From contig JADJVH010000012.1 of assembly GCA_016716665.1 (NCBI GenBank), positions 73,237-137,236 on the forward strand: 64,000 bases of DNA, written 5' to 3'. The position numbers and the translations under genes were made by a program. Shown here one piece after another: positions 18,371-27,403 of the stretch. Every line of letters starts with the position of its first letter. The stretch's first letter is position 1. The DNA comes from Candidatus Opimibacter iunctus (lineage in GTDB: Bacteria; Bacteroidota; Bacteroidia; Chitinophagales; Saprospiraceae). The notes under the pieces were generated by a model, which saw only the letters and a program-made list of their open reading frames with translations, was not told where the DNA came from and did no database searches.

Positions 18371-20203
18371 TCATTCATCTCCCTTCATCTTGAACCCTAT
18401 CCGGTGTTCGTCAAACTCCGATTCCTTCATCTCAAACTCCTTGACATCATCGAAGATCACAGTGCTTAACATATCCGGAGTCCGCTCTTCTTTCCTTATC
18501 GCAGCCAGGCGAAGGTTTTGATTTTTCACTGCTTCAGCTACAGTCTGGCGCACAGTTCGTGCATTTCCAAAGTGCTCATCCCTGTGCTTGAACAGGAAGG
18601 AGAAGTATGCCTTGAGATGTGTCGCCGCGTCCACATCAGGCATCACCCCTTCTGCGCGAAACATGGTCAAGCCTATCACAAACATCTCATCCGGCGTATA
18701 ATCTTCGAAATGAAAATACTTGTCAAACCTTGACTTGAGGCCGGGATTAGAATTGATAAATCCATGCATATTCTGCGTGTAGCCTGCCACGATGACGCCA
18801 AATTTTCCACGCATATCTTCCATGCGCTTTAAGATGACCTGAATCGCCTCACCCCCAAAATCGTATGGTGATCCCTTCTCCTGGGCAAGTGAATAGGCCT
18901 CATCAATAAAGAGCACACCACCCATAGCCTCCTTGATCTTCTCCCCCGTCTTGATCGCCGTCTGTCCTATATATCCGGCTACGAGGCCTTCACGATCTAC
19001 TTCGACCAGATGGCCCTTTTCAAGAATGCCAAGGCCCTTGTATATGTTAGAAAGGATGCGCGCTACAGTGGTTTTACCTGTCCCGGGATTTCCGGTAAAA
19101 ACAGTATGCAATGAAAATTTATTCAGCACATCCTTACCAGTCTCCTGGTAAAATCTGACCAGTTGTACCATCTCCTGCACTTCGGCCTTGATCTTGTTGA
19201 GGCCTGTGAGGTTGTTGAGCTCTTCAAGACTCTGCGCCAGCAAAGCGTCAAGGTCTGCCGTTCCTGCCAAATTGGAGGCCTGGTTGAGTAAAGGGCTCTT
19301 GCCTGCGATCACAGGCACGGCACCTTCTTCAAAGGCATCTCCCACCTGGAACGGTATGGTAGCTACAAGGGTGTCCATGAAAACGATCTCCATGGTGTAC
19401 ATGTCGTTGTGCCATGATCCGGGCATTTGATTGCCCCATCCGGCATGCGCTGTATAAATCTGCCCTACCGTATTGACAGGCACATAGAGGATATAACTCT
19501 GGCTTCCCTTTGGCTGACCATCGCCATCCGAATAGAGGAAAAATATTTCAGCCATGTAATCCTTCTCTGTCTTATTCCTGAAATTAAACTCTGCCCAGGC
19601 AAAACGCGTATCCTTCTGGCTGAATTTCTTGATATACTTCTTATCCGGAAGCGTTGACGCCTGTCCATCGCCTTCATACAATTTTACGGAATCAACGTCA
19701 AAGTACAGGTTGGCACCATCCGCCCCAGGCACACCGATATCCTCGATATAAAAATTAGCCTCCCCGATCTTTACCTCATCGATATAGGCCTCCCACACAT
19801 AGTTTCCCTTTCGCCAATAATCACCAGGGATGGCATTGCCCCAGGAGTGCCGCACAAAGACGATGTTCTCATCCTTGAGGATAGTCCGCTTTTCTTCAAA
19901 GTTGGAGAGTTCATTGCGCTGGCTGCCGGTGGCAAAAAAACATTTTGACCTTATAGATGCCGTCCAGTCCGCTTCATCAAAAAGCTTGTTGAAAAAAGAA
20001 ATTTCAACCCGTAGATAGGTGGTCTCATATCGGTCGTACACTTTACGGTATTTCTTGGTACTCCCGGCCATCCATTCATCCGAAGAATGGACCTTCATCT
20101 CACGAAACTTATACTTGAGCGGCATCTGCGCAGAAGACCCCAAATCACCTGGATTTTGCTGGCCCTGATTCTTATCATTCACTTCATCACCCGGATTACT
20201 CAT
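18371..20203 (-). CDS. AAA+ ATPase (CbbX/SpoVK-like) with two tandem N-terminal beta domains
   Basis: 610 residues. The C-terminal AAA+ domain (about 330-600) has Walker A GNPGTGKTT (371-379), Walker B GGVLFIDEAYSL, the pore-region segment VAGYIGQTA, and arginine-finger context NPGLKSRFDKYFHF. The closest family is CbbX/SpoVK, ring ATPases that remodel protein partners. The N-terminal half has two similar domains of roughly 115 residues: one at about 60-155 with SWGNAIPGDYW and one at about 200-290 with GWGNQMPGSWH, each followed by an aromatic/acidic strand. I do not recognise this domain by name; it may recruit the substrate. The gene stands alone, transcribed away from the broken transposase's partner strand. 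The partner is unknown. Confidence 0.85.
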   Translation of the reverse strand: MSNPGDEVNDKNQGQQNPGDLGSSAQMPLKYKFREMKVHSSDEWMAGSTKKYRKVYDRYETTYLRVEISFFNKLFDEADWTASIRSKCFFATGSQRNELSNFEEKRTILKDENIVFVRHSWGNAIPGDYWRKGNYVWEAYIDEVKIGEANFYIEDIGVPGADGANLYFDVDSVKLYEGDGQASTLPDKKYIKKFSQKDTRFAWAEFNFRNKTEKDYMAEIFFLYSDGDGQPKGSQSYILYVPVNTVGQIYTAHAGWGNQMPGSWHNDMYTMEIVFMDTLVATIPFQVGDAFEEGAVPVIAGKSPLLNQASNLAGTADLDALLAQSLEELNNLTGLNKIKAEVQEMVQLVRFYQETGKDVLNKFSLHTVFTGNPGTGKTTVARILSNIYKGLGILEKGHLVEVDREGLVAGYIGQTAIKTGEKIKEAMGGVLFIDEAYSLAQEKGSPYDFGGEAIQVILKRMEDMRGKFGVIVAGYTQNMHGFINSNPGLKSRFDKYFHFEDYTPDEMFVIGLTMFRAEGVMPDVDAATHLKAYFSFLFKHRDEHFGNARTVRQTVAEAVKNQNLRLAAIRKEERTPDMLSTVIFDDVKEFEMKESEFDEHRIGFKMKGDE

Positions 20204-20320
20204 ATCTCATCTGTTTTGTGAGTCAAAATAGTAAAAAGCCCAATGTACTGCAACTTTAAAACTCTACCTTTGTTTAAACATTAGGATAGTATTTATTTTT
20301 CAGACAAAACAATAATCATC

Positions 20321-20698
20321 ATGAAAGACCAGCATCAAAAACAATATGCAGGCGTGTGGATGGATCACCATCAGGCCATGTTTATCACTGCCACAGATGG
20401 AGAATTTGCCATTCAGGAAGAAAGAATTATTGCTGGTGAATACCACGGCGATAAAGGAGAACACGCTTACAACAATGCCGAAAAGACCGATAACCGCAAG
20501 TATTTCAAGACCATCGGCCACCACCTGTTGCCTTTTGATGAAATATTCATCTTCGGCCCGGGTAAATCACAGGAAGAACTGTTGAATTTCCTGCATGAAG
20601 ACAACCATTTCAAGAGCAAGAAGATCACCCTGGGTTGTGCTGAAAAAATGACAGACCCACAGACCGTCGCAAAGGTCAGGGAGTTTTTTAAGTCATAA
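20321..20698 (+). CDS. Small conserved protein, possibly eRF1/host-attachment-like
   Basis: 125 residues, no signal peptide or membrane segment. It opens YAGVWMDHHQAMFI, has a central KTDNRKYFKTIGHHLLPFDEIFIFGPGKSQEELLNFL split across two strands, and ends EKMTDPQTVAKVREFF. This arrangement (VW.DH..A at the start, a GPG.AK/SQ..L turn, and a MTD.Q.VA..R.FF end) resembles small bacterial proteins annotated as translational-machinery or eRF1-like proteins. The assignment is tentative, and its role, perhaps ribosome associated, is inference. It is a single-gene unit with its own terminator and is divergent from the AAA+ gene, with 117 bases between starts. Confidence 0.6.
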   Translation: MKDQHQKQYAGVWMDHHQAMFITATDGEFAIQEERIIAGEYHGDKGEHAYNNAEKTDNRKYFKTIGHHLLPFDEIFIFGPGKSQEELLNFLHEDNHFKSKKITLGCAEKMTDPQTVAKVREFFKS

Positions 20699-20728
20699 AG
20701 GGCTAGTATACAATCATCAATTATACCA

Positions 20729-20758
20729 GCGGGCATCCTGAAAATGCCCGCCATTTTT
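20729..20758 (+). terminator. Intrinsic terminator after the small conserved gene
   Basis: An 8-bp stem, GCGGGCAT / ATGCCCGC, with a 7-base loop is followed by CATTTTTTT. It lies about 30 bases after the stop. The remaining bases to 21043 show no gene or clear repeat. Confidence 0.8.
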
Positions 20759-21043
20759 TTGCCCGGGACTGAAACCCTATAGCATACGCAAGGAACCTTT
20801 TCCCGATATATTGCCTTATCGGAATCCATTGCTGAAGGCGCATATATAGTCCGGATTTCAACACATACAGGACAACTTTCTGTCCCAGTCTTCCATCTCA
20901 GGCCCTGACTTCATTTTAACATGAAGTTCCCTACCTTTACACCAGAGAACAACTGAATTGAAATCCCAGGTGTTTTTTCAGCCACCACCACTTTTGAGCT
21001 TTATTCGTGCCTGCATGTTACGGGGACTAAAAGCATTTAAAAG

Positions 21044-21664
21044 ATGAAAGCGTTTTGGGATCAGCGATATAGCCAGGAAGGCTACGCTTATGGTGAAACT
21101 CCAAATGAATATTTTAAACAAGCCATCGATAGCCTCACACCTGGCAAGATCCTCATGCCTGCAGATGGGGAAGGACGCAATGGGGTCTATGCCGCCACAC
21201 TCGGATGGCTGGTGGATGCCTTTGACATCAGCACGGAAGGCAAACGTAAAGCCGATGCGCTCGCAGGTAAACAAAATGTAAAAATAAACTACCTCATCGG
21301 AGAATGCAGCACGATGTCATATGCAAAAGATACATTTGACGCCATCGGGCTGGTCTATGCACATCTACCAGCCCATATGATGTCAGCTTGTCACCGCCAA
21401 TTGATGGAATATCTCAAACCCGGAGGAGTCATCATCTTTGAAGGGTATAGTAAAAAGCACATTGCCTACCAGCATACCAATCCAACAGCCGGCGGTCCAA
21501 GGGATGTGGAGATGCTATTTGATATCGCACAAATAAAAATTGATTTTCGCGGTATAGAATTCTCCTATCTTAATAAAGAAGAAATAGATCTGCAGGAAGG
21601 TGAATTTCATACAGGCAAAGCAATGGTCATCCGGTTTTTCGGAAAAAAGAAAGAAACGCTATGA
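21044..21664 (+). CDS. Class I SAM-dependent methyltransferase
   Basis: 206 residues. The SAM-binding region is modified from the classic form: GKILMPADGEGRNGVYAATLGW corresponds to motif I (E/DxGxGxG) with the sequence DGEGRNGVYAA, typical of TehB-like enzymes. VDAFDIS marks the acidic residue that contacts the ribose, and LKPGGVIIFEGY is the post-III motif. The N-terminal FWDQRYSQEGYAYGETPNEYF is also typical of this subfamily. It should methylate a small molecule or oxyanion; the substrate is unknown. Its stop overlaps the pyruvate kinase start (ATGA at 21661-21664), so the two are co-translated. Confidence 0.85.
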   Translation: MKAFWDQRYSQEGYAYGETPNEYFKQAIDSLTPGKILMPADGEGRNGVYAATLGWLVDAFDISTEGKRKADALAGKQNVKINYLIGECSTMSYAKDTFDAIGLVYAHLPAHMMSACHRQLMEYLKPGGVIIFEGYSKKHIAYQHTNPTAGGPRDVEMLFDIAQIKIDFRGIEFSYLNKEEIDLQEGEFHTGKAMVIRFFGKKKETL

Positions 21665-23187
21665 CAACAAATACAATCAGAAAAACGACCCTTCATGGCC
21701 TCACCCATGCAAAAGTGGCCCGCCGCTTAGCTGCAATCGCCAGGGAGATGAAAAAATCGGAGCGAAAATTTTCCCCTCTTCTGGCTGAACTCCATGACCA
21801 TTTCAAGCACAGCGGCACTAACCTGATCCATTACCTGGTGTTGCGCAATAATGAGATCCGCGAAATCCAGGAGTACCTGCACCATATCGGGTTATCCTCC
21901 CTCACCAATTCCGAGAGCCATACCCTTTCCCAACTGCAACACGTCCTTGGATGGCTCAACGCGAAATCACCATCGGCAAAAAAAACTACACCGTGTAATT
22001 TCCAGGAAGCGTCCAGGCTTCAGTTGCTACATGCGGAGGAATTACTTGGTGCATTTCCCAGCCAGGACCGGCCGCATATTATGGTTACTTTTTCGGCCGA
22101 ACTCATGCAGGATCGCAAGCTAATTGAAGAGATGCTCAGGGAAGGCATGACTGTCGCTCGTATCAATTGTGCGCATGACACCCTCGAAGACTGGGCGAAA
22201 ATGATAAACGCGCTTAAAAAAGCGATTGCCAAAACCGGAAAGAGTTGTAAAATATACATGGATCTTGCTGGCCCGAAAATCAGGATTAAAAGTATACGGG
22301 CAGTCAAAAAGGTGGAATCTCTTGAATTGCCTGTGAAGGAAGGGAAGGAGCTGATCATAAGCCATGCTGGCGCACTGGAATCCAAAAAGCATAAGGGCAA
22401 ACAAAAGAAAGATATCCTGCTGATTGAGCCAAAAGAGCTGCTTGATATGGTCAAGGAAGGAGAGCATATCTTTTTTGATGATGGCAAGTTTGAAGCCAGG
22501 GTCACAAAAGTACTGCCTGGTCATGTCACTGTCAAAATCGTCAGGATATCAGCAAAGAACCATTTTCTTCAACCAGAGCGGGGCATCAACCTGCCGGACT
22601 CAGAGATTACCATTCCCACCTTGACAGAAGAGGACAAACAAAATATTCCATTCATCTGCGAACATGCTGATATGGTTGGATATTCCTTTGTCAATAGCCC
22701 TGCTGACATCGAGCTGCTCCGTGAAGAAATCGAAAAAAACGCCAGGGCCCGGAAGCCATCGATCATCCTCAAAATCGAGCGCCTCACCGCAGTGCAAAAT
22801 CTTCCTTCATTACTGATCAATGGGATGAAGGATGAGGCCATGGGCGTGATGATTGCCAGAGGAGACCTCGCCGTTGAAATCGGCTTTGAACGCCTGAGTG
22901 AAATACAAGAAGAGATCCTCTGGATTTGTGAAGCAGCTCATGTGCCTGTCATATGGGCGACGCAAGTGCTGGAGACGCTCAATAAAACCGGCTATGCCAC
23001 ACGATCTGAAATCACTGACGCGGCCATGAGTAGCAGGGCAGAATGCGTGATGCTCAACAAAGGAAAATATATCGTCAAGACCATTGAGACCCTCGTGGAC
23101 ATTCTCACCCGTCAGCAAGGCCATGTCAATAAAAAGAGGTACATCATGCGCCCTCTGGGTATTGCAAAAAACTTTATTGAAGACTGA
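21661..23187 (+). CDS. pyk: Atypical pyruvate kinase with N-terminal extension and no C-terminal regulatory domain
   Basis: 508 residues. Residues of about 1-115 form a helical extension not found in classical enzymes. The barrel (about 130-500) is recognisable: MTVARINCAHDT (classical ARINFSHG), YMDLAGPKIR, MIARGDLAVEIGFERL, VPVIWATQVLETL and TRSEITDAAMSSRAECVMLNKG. Pyruvate kinase converts phosphoenolpyruvate and ADP to pyruvate and ATP at the end of glycolysis. The usual C-terminal alpha/beta allosteric domain of about 120 residues is absent; the protein ends shortly after the barrel. Whether it still works on PEP or has another role is open. It overlaps a methyltransferase gene by 4 bases. 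Confidence 0.82.
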   Translation: MTTNTIRKTTLHGLTHAKVARRLAAIAREMKKSERKFSPLLAELHDHFKHSGTNLIHYLVLRNNEIREIQEYLHHIGLSSLTNSESHTLSQLQHVLGWLNAKSPSAKKTTPCNFQEASRLQLLHAEELLGAFPSQDRPHIMVTFSAELMQDRKLIEEMLREGMTVARINCAHDTLEDWAKMINALKKAIAKTGKSCKIYMDLAGPKIRIKSIRAVKKVESLELPVKEGKELIISHAGALESKKHKGKQKKDILLIEPKELLDMVKEGEHIFFDDGKFEARVTKVLPGHVTVKIVRISAKNHFLQPERGINLPDSEITIPTLTEEDKQNIPFICEHADMVGYSFVNSPADIELLREEIEKNARARKPSIILKIERLTAVQNLPSLLINGMKDEAMGVMIARGDLAVEIGFERLSEIQEEILWICEAAHVPVIWATQVLETLNKTGYATRSEITDAAMSSRAECVMLNKGKYIVKTIETLVDILTRQQGHVNKKRYIMRPLGIAKNFIED

Positions 23188-23263
23188 TCCGTACTTTTTG
23201 GCAGGGTTATTCCATTACTTCATTTCCAATACTTCAAAAAAAAAATGCGCGGTATTTGTATTT

Positions 23264-23279
23264 ATCGTAATTTTACGAT
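23264..23279. promoter_or_regulatory. Likely ArsR operator 1
   Basis: ATCGTAA and TTACGAT form a perfect 7-bp inverted repeat around TT, 12 bases upstream of the arsR ATG. A related 16-bp site is found upstream of arsM, so the repeat is probably the binding site of ArsR. Confidence 0.7.
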
Positions 23280-23291
23280 TAAATAATAAAT

Positions 23292-23624
23292 ATGGGTTCA
23301 GCCAAATCAGAAGAATTCTCCGTCAAGGACAACCGGATCGCTGCTTATGCCAAGGCGCTGGCCCACCCTGCCAGGGTAGCTATCCTGCGCCTGCTCATCC
23401 AACGACAGGCCTGTGTCTGTGGGGATATTGTGGATGAATTGCCCCTGTCCCAGAGCACAGTCTCCCAACATTTAAAGGAACTGAAGTCCGCCGGATTGAT
23501 CAAAGGGGATATCGAAGGAGCCAGGGTATGCTATTGCATAGATGAGACTGAAATGAATGCCGCCAAAACCGCCCTCCAGGGTCTTTTTGACAGCTACGCA
23601 GTCCAGAAAGCCAGGTGCTGCTGA
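23292..23624 (+). CDS. arsR: ArsR-family transcriptional repressor
   Basis: 110 residues, a winged helix-turn-helix. The metal-sensing motif is visible as QACVCGDIVDELPLSQSTVSQHLKEL, in which a cysteine pair (CVC) sits at the start of the recognition region, as in arsenite-responsive ArsR proteins. A Cys-Cys pair also ends the protein (KARCC). The repressor should leave DNA when arsenite binds. The inverted repeat just upstream implies autoregulation. The arsM-like gene follows on the same strand 58 bases later, with its own copy of the site. Confidence 0.9.
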   Translation: MGSAKSEEFSVKDNRIAAYAKALAHPARVAILRLLIQRQACVCGDIVDELPLSQSTVSQHLKELKSAGLIKGDIEGARVCYCIDETEMNAAKTALQGLFDSYAVQKARCC

Positions 23625-23642
23625 TTTTTTTTGCATATAATC

Positions 23643-23658
23643 ATCGTGTTATTACGAT
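23643..23658. promoter_or_regulatory. Likely ArsR operator 2, upstream of arsM
   Basis: ATCGTGTTATTACGAT matches the arsR-proximal site ATCGTAATTTTACGAT in length and in both 5-bp ends (ATCGT...ACGAT). It lies 24 bases before the arsM ATG. The second site suggests that arsM has its own ArsR-controlled promoter. Confidence 0.65.
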
Positions 23659-23682
23659 AAATAACTATAAAACCTTATCAAC

Positions 23683-24531
23683 ATGGAAACACAAACCACC
23701 GATGCCCAACTCAAGGAACTGGTCAGGCAGAAATACAGTGAAATCGCTTTACAGAATAAAGAAACCAACCAATCTTCATGCTGTGGAGCAGGAGGCTGTT
23801 CGACAGAAGTGTATAACATCATGAGTGATGACTATACCACCCTCGAAGGATACCATCCTGATGCCGATCTCGGACTCGGCTGCGGGCTCCCTACACAATA
23901 TGCCCACATCAAAAAAGGAGATGTTGTGGTGGACCTTGGGAGCGGTGCAGGAAATGATTGTTTTGTCGCCCGCGCGGAAACCGGCGAAACCGGAAAAGTG
24001 ATCGGGATAGACTTTACTCCGGCCATGATCGAAAAAGCAAGGATCAATGCGGAAACGAGGGGATTCCATAATGTTGAATTCCGGCAGGGAGACATTGAAA
24101 AGATGCCTATCACTTCCAACGTCGCGGATGTCATCGTGAGCAATTGCGTACTCAATCTCGTCCCAAACAAGGATGGTGTATTCAAGGAGATCTTTCGTGT
24201 ACTCAAGCCTGGCGGTCATTTCAGTATATCGGATATCGTCCTGGTCGGACAACTCCCCGAAGCACTGCGTAAAGACGCAGAGATGTATGCAGGATGCGTA
24301 TCCGGTGCGATCAATAAGCATGAATATCTCAATATGATCTTTGCCAATGGGTTTACCAATGTGACGATGCAGAAGGAGAAACCAATCATCATCCCGGATG
24401 ATATCCTGTGCAACTACCTCGATGAAAATGCACTGAATGATTTCAAAAACGGGGCGACAGGGATCTTCAGCATTACGGTCTACGCCGAGAAACCTAAGTC
24501 CTGCTGCGAGCCAGGTACGGGATGTTGCTAA
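23683..24531 (+). CDS. arsM: Arsenite methyltransferase
   Basis: 282 residues. The SAM-binding core has VVVDLGSGAGNDCF (motif I), VIGIDFTPAMIEKAR and LKPGGHFSISDIV. ArsM features include an N-terminal CCGAGGC cysteine cluster, the central cysteine in VSNCVLNLVPNK, and the cysteine in YAGCVSGA; the C-terminus ends in a further Cys cluster (KSCCEPGTGCC). The enzyme methylates arsenite to methylated arsenicals, a detoxification step in the cytoplasm. It is paired with arsR and an upstream operator and is followed by a strong terminator. Confidence 0.93.
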   Translation: METQTTDAQLKELVRQKYSEIALQNKETNQSSCCGAGGCSTEVYNIMSDDYTTLEGYHPDADLGLGCGLPTQYAHIKKGDVVVDLGSGAGNDCFVARAETGETGKVIGIDFTPAMIEKARINAETRGFHNVEFRQGDIEKMPITSNVADVIVSNCVLNLVPNKDGVFKEIFRVLKPGGHFSISDIVLVGQLPEALRKDAEMYAGCVSGAINKHEYLNMIFANGFTNVTMQKEKPIIIPDDILCNYLDENALNDFKNGATGIFSITVYAEKPKSCCEPGTGCC

Positions 24532-24554
24532 TGTTGATGAAATACACTTTTTAT

Positions 24555-24590
24555 AAAATAGCGGATGGGGTTGAGCCCATCCGCTATTTT
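24555..24590. terminator. Strong terminator after arsM
   Basis: A perfect 15-bp stem (AAAATAGCGGATGGG / CCCATCCGCTATTTT) has loop GTTGAG. A and T runs on both sides would allow termination in either direction. It lies 23 bases after the arsM stop. Confidence 0.85.
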
Positions 24591-24654
24591 ACTACTTTGC
24601 AACCAACATCAGCCTGTATCATCGGGTCAGGTTGAATGCTTAAAACAAAGCAAT

Positions 24655-25365
24655 ATGAAATTTTTATATTTATTTACTGCCTTATCTATACTCTCTATGA
24701 TAAATGTTCCAGAAGTTGAAGGGCAGGATAATTATGATCCAAACGACTGGGCCAACCTGAACTATTATAAATCTGCCAATGCTGCATTGACCCCAATCAC
24801 AAATCATGGGGACAGGGTAATCTTTATGGGCAATTCCATCACAGAAGGCTGGCTAAAGGCTGACCCCGCATTTTTTACCGGCAAACCCTATGTCAATCGC
24901 GGGATCAGCGGGCAGACAACTCCACAGATGTTGATCCGGTTCAGGCAGGATGTCATTGATCTGCAACCCAAAGTAGTCGTACTCCTCGCAGGCACCAATG
25001 ATATCGCTGAAAATAGAGGCCCGACTACCCTGGAGGCGATCTATGAAAACATAGTCTCCATGGCAGAACTTGCAAAGGTGCATAACATCAGGATGGTCCT
25101 TTGCGCAGTCCTCCCGGTATACGATTATCCCTGGCGCCCCGGACTGCAACCTGCTGATAAAATCTACAGGCTCAACAAGATGCTGGAAGCCTATTGTCGC
25201 CAGCAGGACATCGTGTATGTTGATTATCATACGCCCATGTCCGATGAACGAAAGGGGCTACAAAAAATTTATGGGGAGGATGGCGTGCATCCTAATCTCA
25301 CAGGGTACAGGTTTATGGAACCCCTGGTCGAAGCCGGTATTGCCGAAGCATTGAAAAGAAAATGA
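24655..25365 (+). CDS. Secreted SGNH/GDSL-family hydrolase
   Basis: 236 residues from the ATG at 24655; an upstream extension of the frame crosses the terminator and is not used. A signal peptide (about 1-23) precedes the SGNH blocks: block I serine in MGNSITEGW, block II glycine in NRGISGQT, block III asparagine in AGTNDI, and block V with Asp and His in DGVHPNLTG. It should hydrolyse esters, perhaps on acetylated glycans or lipids, in the periplasm or outside the cell. A metallophosphoesterase gene follows 42 bases later. Confidence 0.92.
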   Translation: MKFLYLFTALSILSMINVPEVEGQDNYDPNDWANLNYYKSANAALTPITNHGDRVIFMGNSITEGWLKADPAFFTGKPYVNRGISGQTTPQMLIRFRQDVIDLQPKVVVLLAGTNDIAENRGPTTLEAIYENIVSMAELAKVHNIRMVLCAVLPVYDYPWRPGLQPADKIYRLNKMLEAYCRQQDIVYVDYHTPMSDERKGLQKIYGEDGVHPNLTGYRFMEPLVEAGIAEALKRK

Positions 25366-25407
25366 ATTGAGCAACCTTTTCAGTAACCATAGACAGCCTC
25401 CTAACTG

Positions 25408-26181
25408 ATGAAAATCGCCTTGTTTTCTGACATCCATGCCAACCTACCTGCCCTCGAAGCATGCCTGCAAAGTATGGCCATTCAAAATCCTGATGCAGTA
25501 TACTGCCTTGGAGACCTGGTGGGCTATAATATCTGGCCCAATGAAGTCATCCATGAAATCAGGCAAAGAGCCATCCCAACGATCATGGGCAACTACGACC
25601 AGGGAATAGGCCTGAATAGCAATGATTGTGGATGCGCCTATAAAACTGATCTTGAAAAAGAGATGGGTGCCGTCTCTATTTCTTATACAAACGCAATTGT
25701 CGGTGAGGAGGAACGAAATTATCTACGCACACTTCCTGCGCATATCCGTATTGATTTCCAATGCGGCGGACAACCTCTTTCGTTACTGCTGGTTCATGGA
25801 AGCCCACGGAAAATAAATGAATACCTCTTTGAAGACCGCGAAGAGAAAAGCCTGCTCAATATCATGGAGAAAGCAGAAGCAGATATCATGTGCTTTGGCC
25901 ATACCCACAAACCCTATCATCGGATCATTGCATCTGAAGTCAACGCACAGCCATATCACCGGCATGCCATCAATATCGGATCCGTTGGCAAACCCAAGGA
26001 TGGGAATCCACAAGGGTGCTATGTGCTCCTCACCATTGATGAAAATGTCTCACCCTTTTCTGGCGAATCGCTTAAGGTAGAATTTATTCGTTTTGATTAC
26101 GATATCGAGCGGGCAGTAAAGGCCATCGAGGAAAGTATACTGCCGGATGCCTATGCGGACATGTTGCGCAGAGGGTATTGA
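25408..26181 (+). CDS. Metallophosphoesterase (calcineurin-like)
   Basis: 257 residues, no signal peptide. Metal-binding motifs are in order: FSDIHAN, LGDLVGY, GNYDQG, VHGSP and GHTHKPY, with NIGSVGKPKDG near the end. This is the YfcE/DUF-type single-domain phosphodiesterase layout. It should use two metal ions to hydrolyse a phosphoester in the cytoplasm; the substrate is unknown. It shares the strand with the upstream SGNH hydrolase and converges on the DUF3667 gene, with only 14 bases between stops. Confidence 0.9.
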   Translation: MKIALFSDIHANLPALEACLQSMAIQNPDAVYCLGDLVGYNIWPNEVIHEIRQRAIPTIMGNYDQGIGLNSNDCGCAYKTDLEKEMGAVSISYTNAIVGEEERNYLRTLPAHIRIDFQCGGQPLSLLLVHGSPRKINEYLFEDREEKSLLNIMEKAEADIMCFGHTHKPYHRIIASEVNAQPYHRHAINIGSVGKPKDGNPQGCYVLLTIDENVSPFSGESLKVEFIRFDYDIERAVKAIEESILPDAYADMLRRGY

Positions 26182-26195
26182 TGCAACCTGTAATC

Positions 26196-27249
26196 TTAAA
26201 AAAAGTAAGTAAAAAGGGCCAGGGCAACAAATAACACAAGCATGACGATCAGCAAGAGAAAAAGCAATACACAAAACCTGAGGATCAGTTTTCCCCACCG
26301 GTCAGCATAGAAGCGCTTCATTGAAAGCAGCAGATATATCGAAGGGTAGAGAAAGAGGCCATACCCCAACCATTCCTCGATTGCACTGAGAGCCGGTACA
26401 TCAAGGCTATCTGCAAGTATTGAGATCAGGAAATAAAACAACATGATGACGAATAAATAGGCGTAATGGTAAATGGAAAAAATAAAATGTTCCACATAGC
26501 TTGATCTACGGGATCTCCAATAGAGTATCTTTAAAAAAATGCAAAAAACGGTAAGCTTAGGAAGAGAAAGCTGCGGAAGTTTATGGGAAAATTTCCTTTA
26601 TCAAGGCATTACCGGCCTGGTTTTTATCCCCCTCAAATTCTTCCTCAAGTTCCTTTTGTCTCGCATCAGACTTCTCCTCAATGAGTTTTTCCAGCCAACT
26701 TTCGGATTCCTGCTCAGTCTCCACCGATACTGGCACCTCGGGTTCCTCAACTTGCTTTATCGTATCAGGTATTGCATGAATAGTATCTCCTGTCTTGATT
26801 CGCAATGAATTGATGAGTGGCACCACATACATGGTATCCGGTGTGCCTGCCAGAAAAGATTTCTCCCTTTCAAGGTGGTAGAGACGCTTTGGGTAATTTT
26901 CAGCCGGGGAAACTTCAGAGTTAAGTACACCGTCTCCTACTGCAAAAAAGAACGCCAGAAAAAAGACTGAGGAGGTAAATACATAAAACCGGATGGGCTG
27001 AAGATTACTCTGCCTTTTCCCTTGCATATATTCTGCAGCAACCAGGCCAGGCTTAGTGACCAGGTTCTTGAGGGTATGCCAGAGTTTATTGTCATAGTTA
27101 AACATGTCGTGGACATAGTGGATGACCAGATGGGTAACCGAATCATTCAATTCCAGGTTTTCCTGCCCACAGTGCGAACAATACCTTTCCTGCACTTCGT
27201 GTCCGCAGTTCAGGCATTGTTTATCTGTCCGTAATGGTTTATGACTCAT
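26196..27249 (-). pseudogene. DUF3667 membrane protein split by a one-base frameshift
   Basis: Read with one frame change, this is a protein of about 350 residues, the normal size for DUF3667. The N-terminal part (26581-27249) begins with a zinc-ribbon (CLNCGHEVQERYCSHCGQ), then the amphipathic HYVHDMFNYD segment and KPGLVAAEYMQGKRQ. The C-terminal part (26196-26495) has the expected membrane helices, starting YVEHFIFSIYHYAYLF. Between them, the alternative frame reads HKLPQLSLPKLTVFCIFLKILYWRSRR without a stop, giving a seamless join. The shift lies at 26585-26591 in a GGGAAAA context. The family's function is unknown; it is an inner-membrane protein common in Bacteroidota. Confidence 0.85.
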
Positions 27250-27403
27250 AGGTGGCAGGCGCTTTCGTTCAAATATAGCACCCGAATTTTATACTACCGC
27301 TTGATCACGATATTATCTCACTTTATCGGGTTTCATGAAACATTCAAGATTGAAGCTATTCCCTGGGAGATCCAAAATGGGACCTTTTAAGAAAAAATAA
27401 CTA

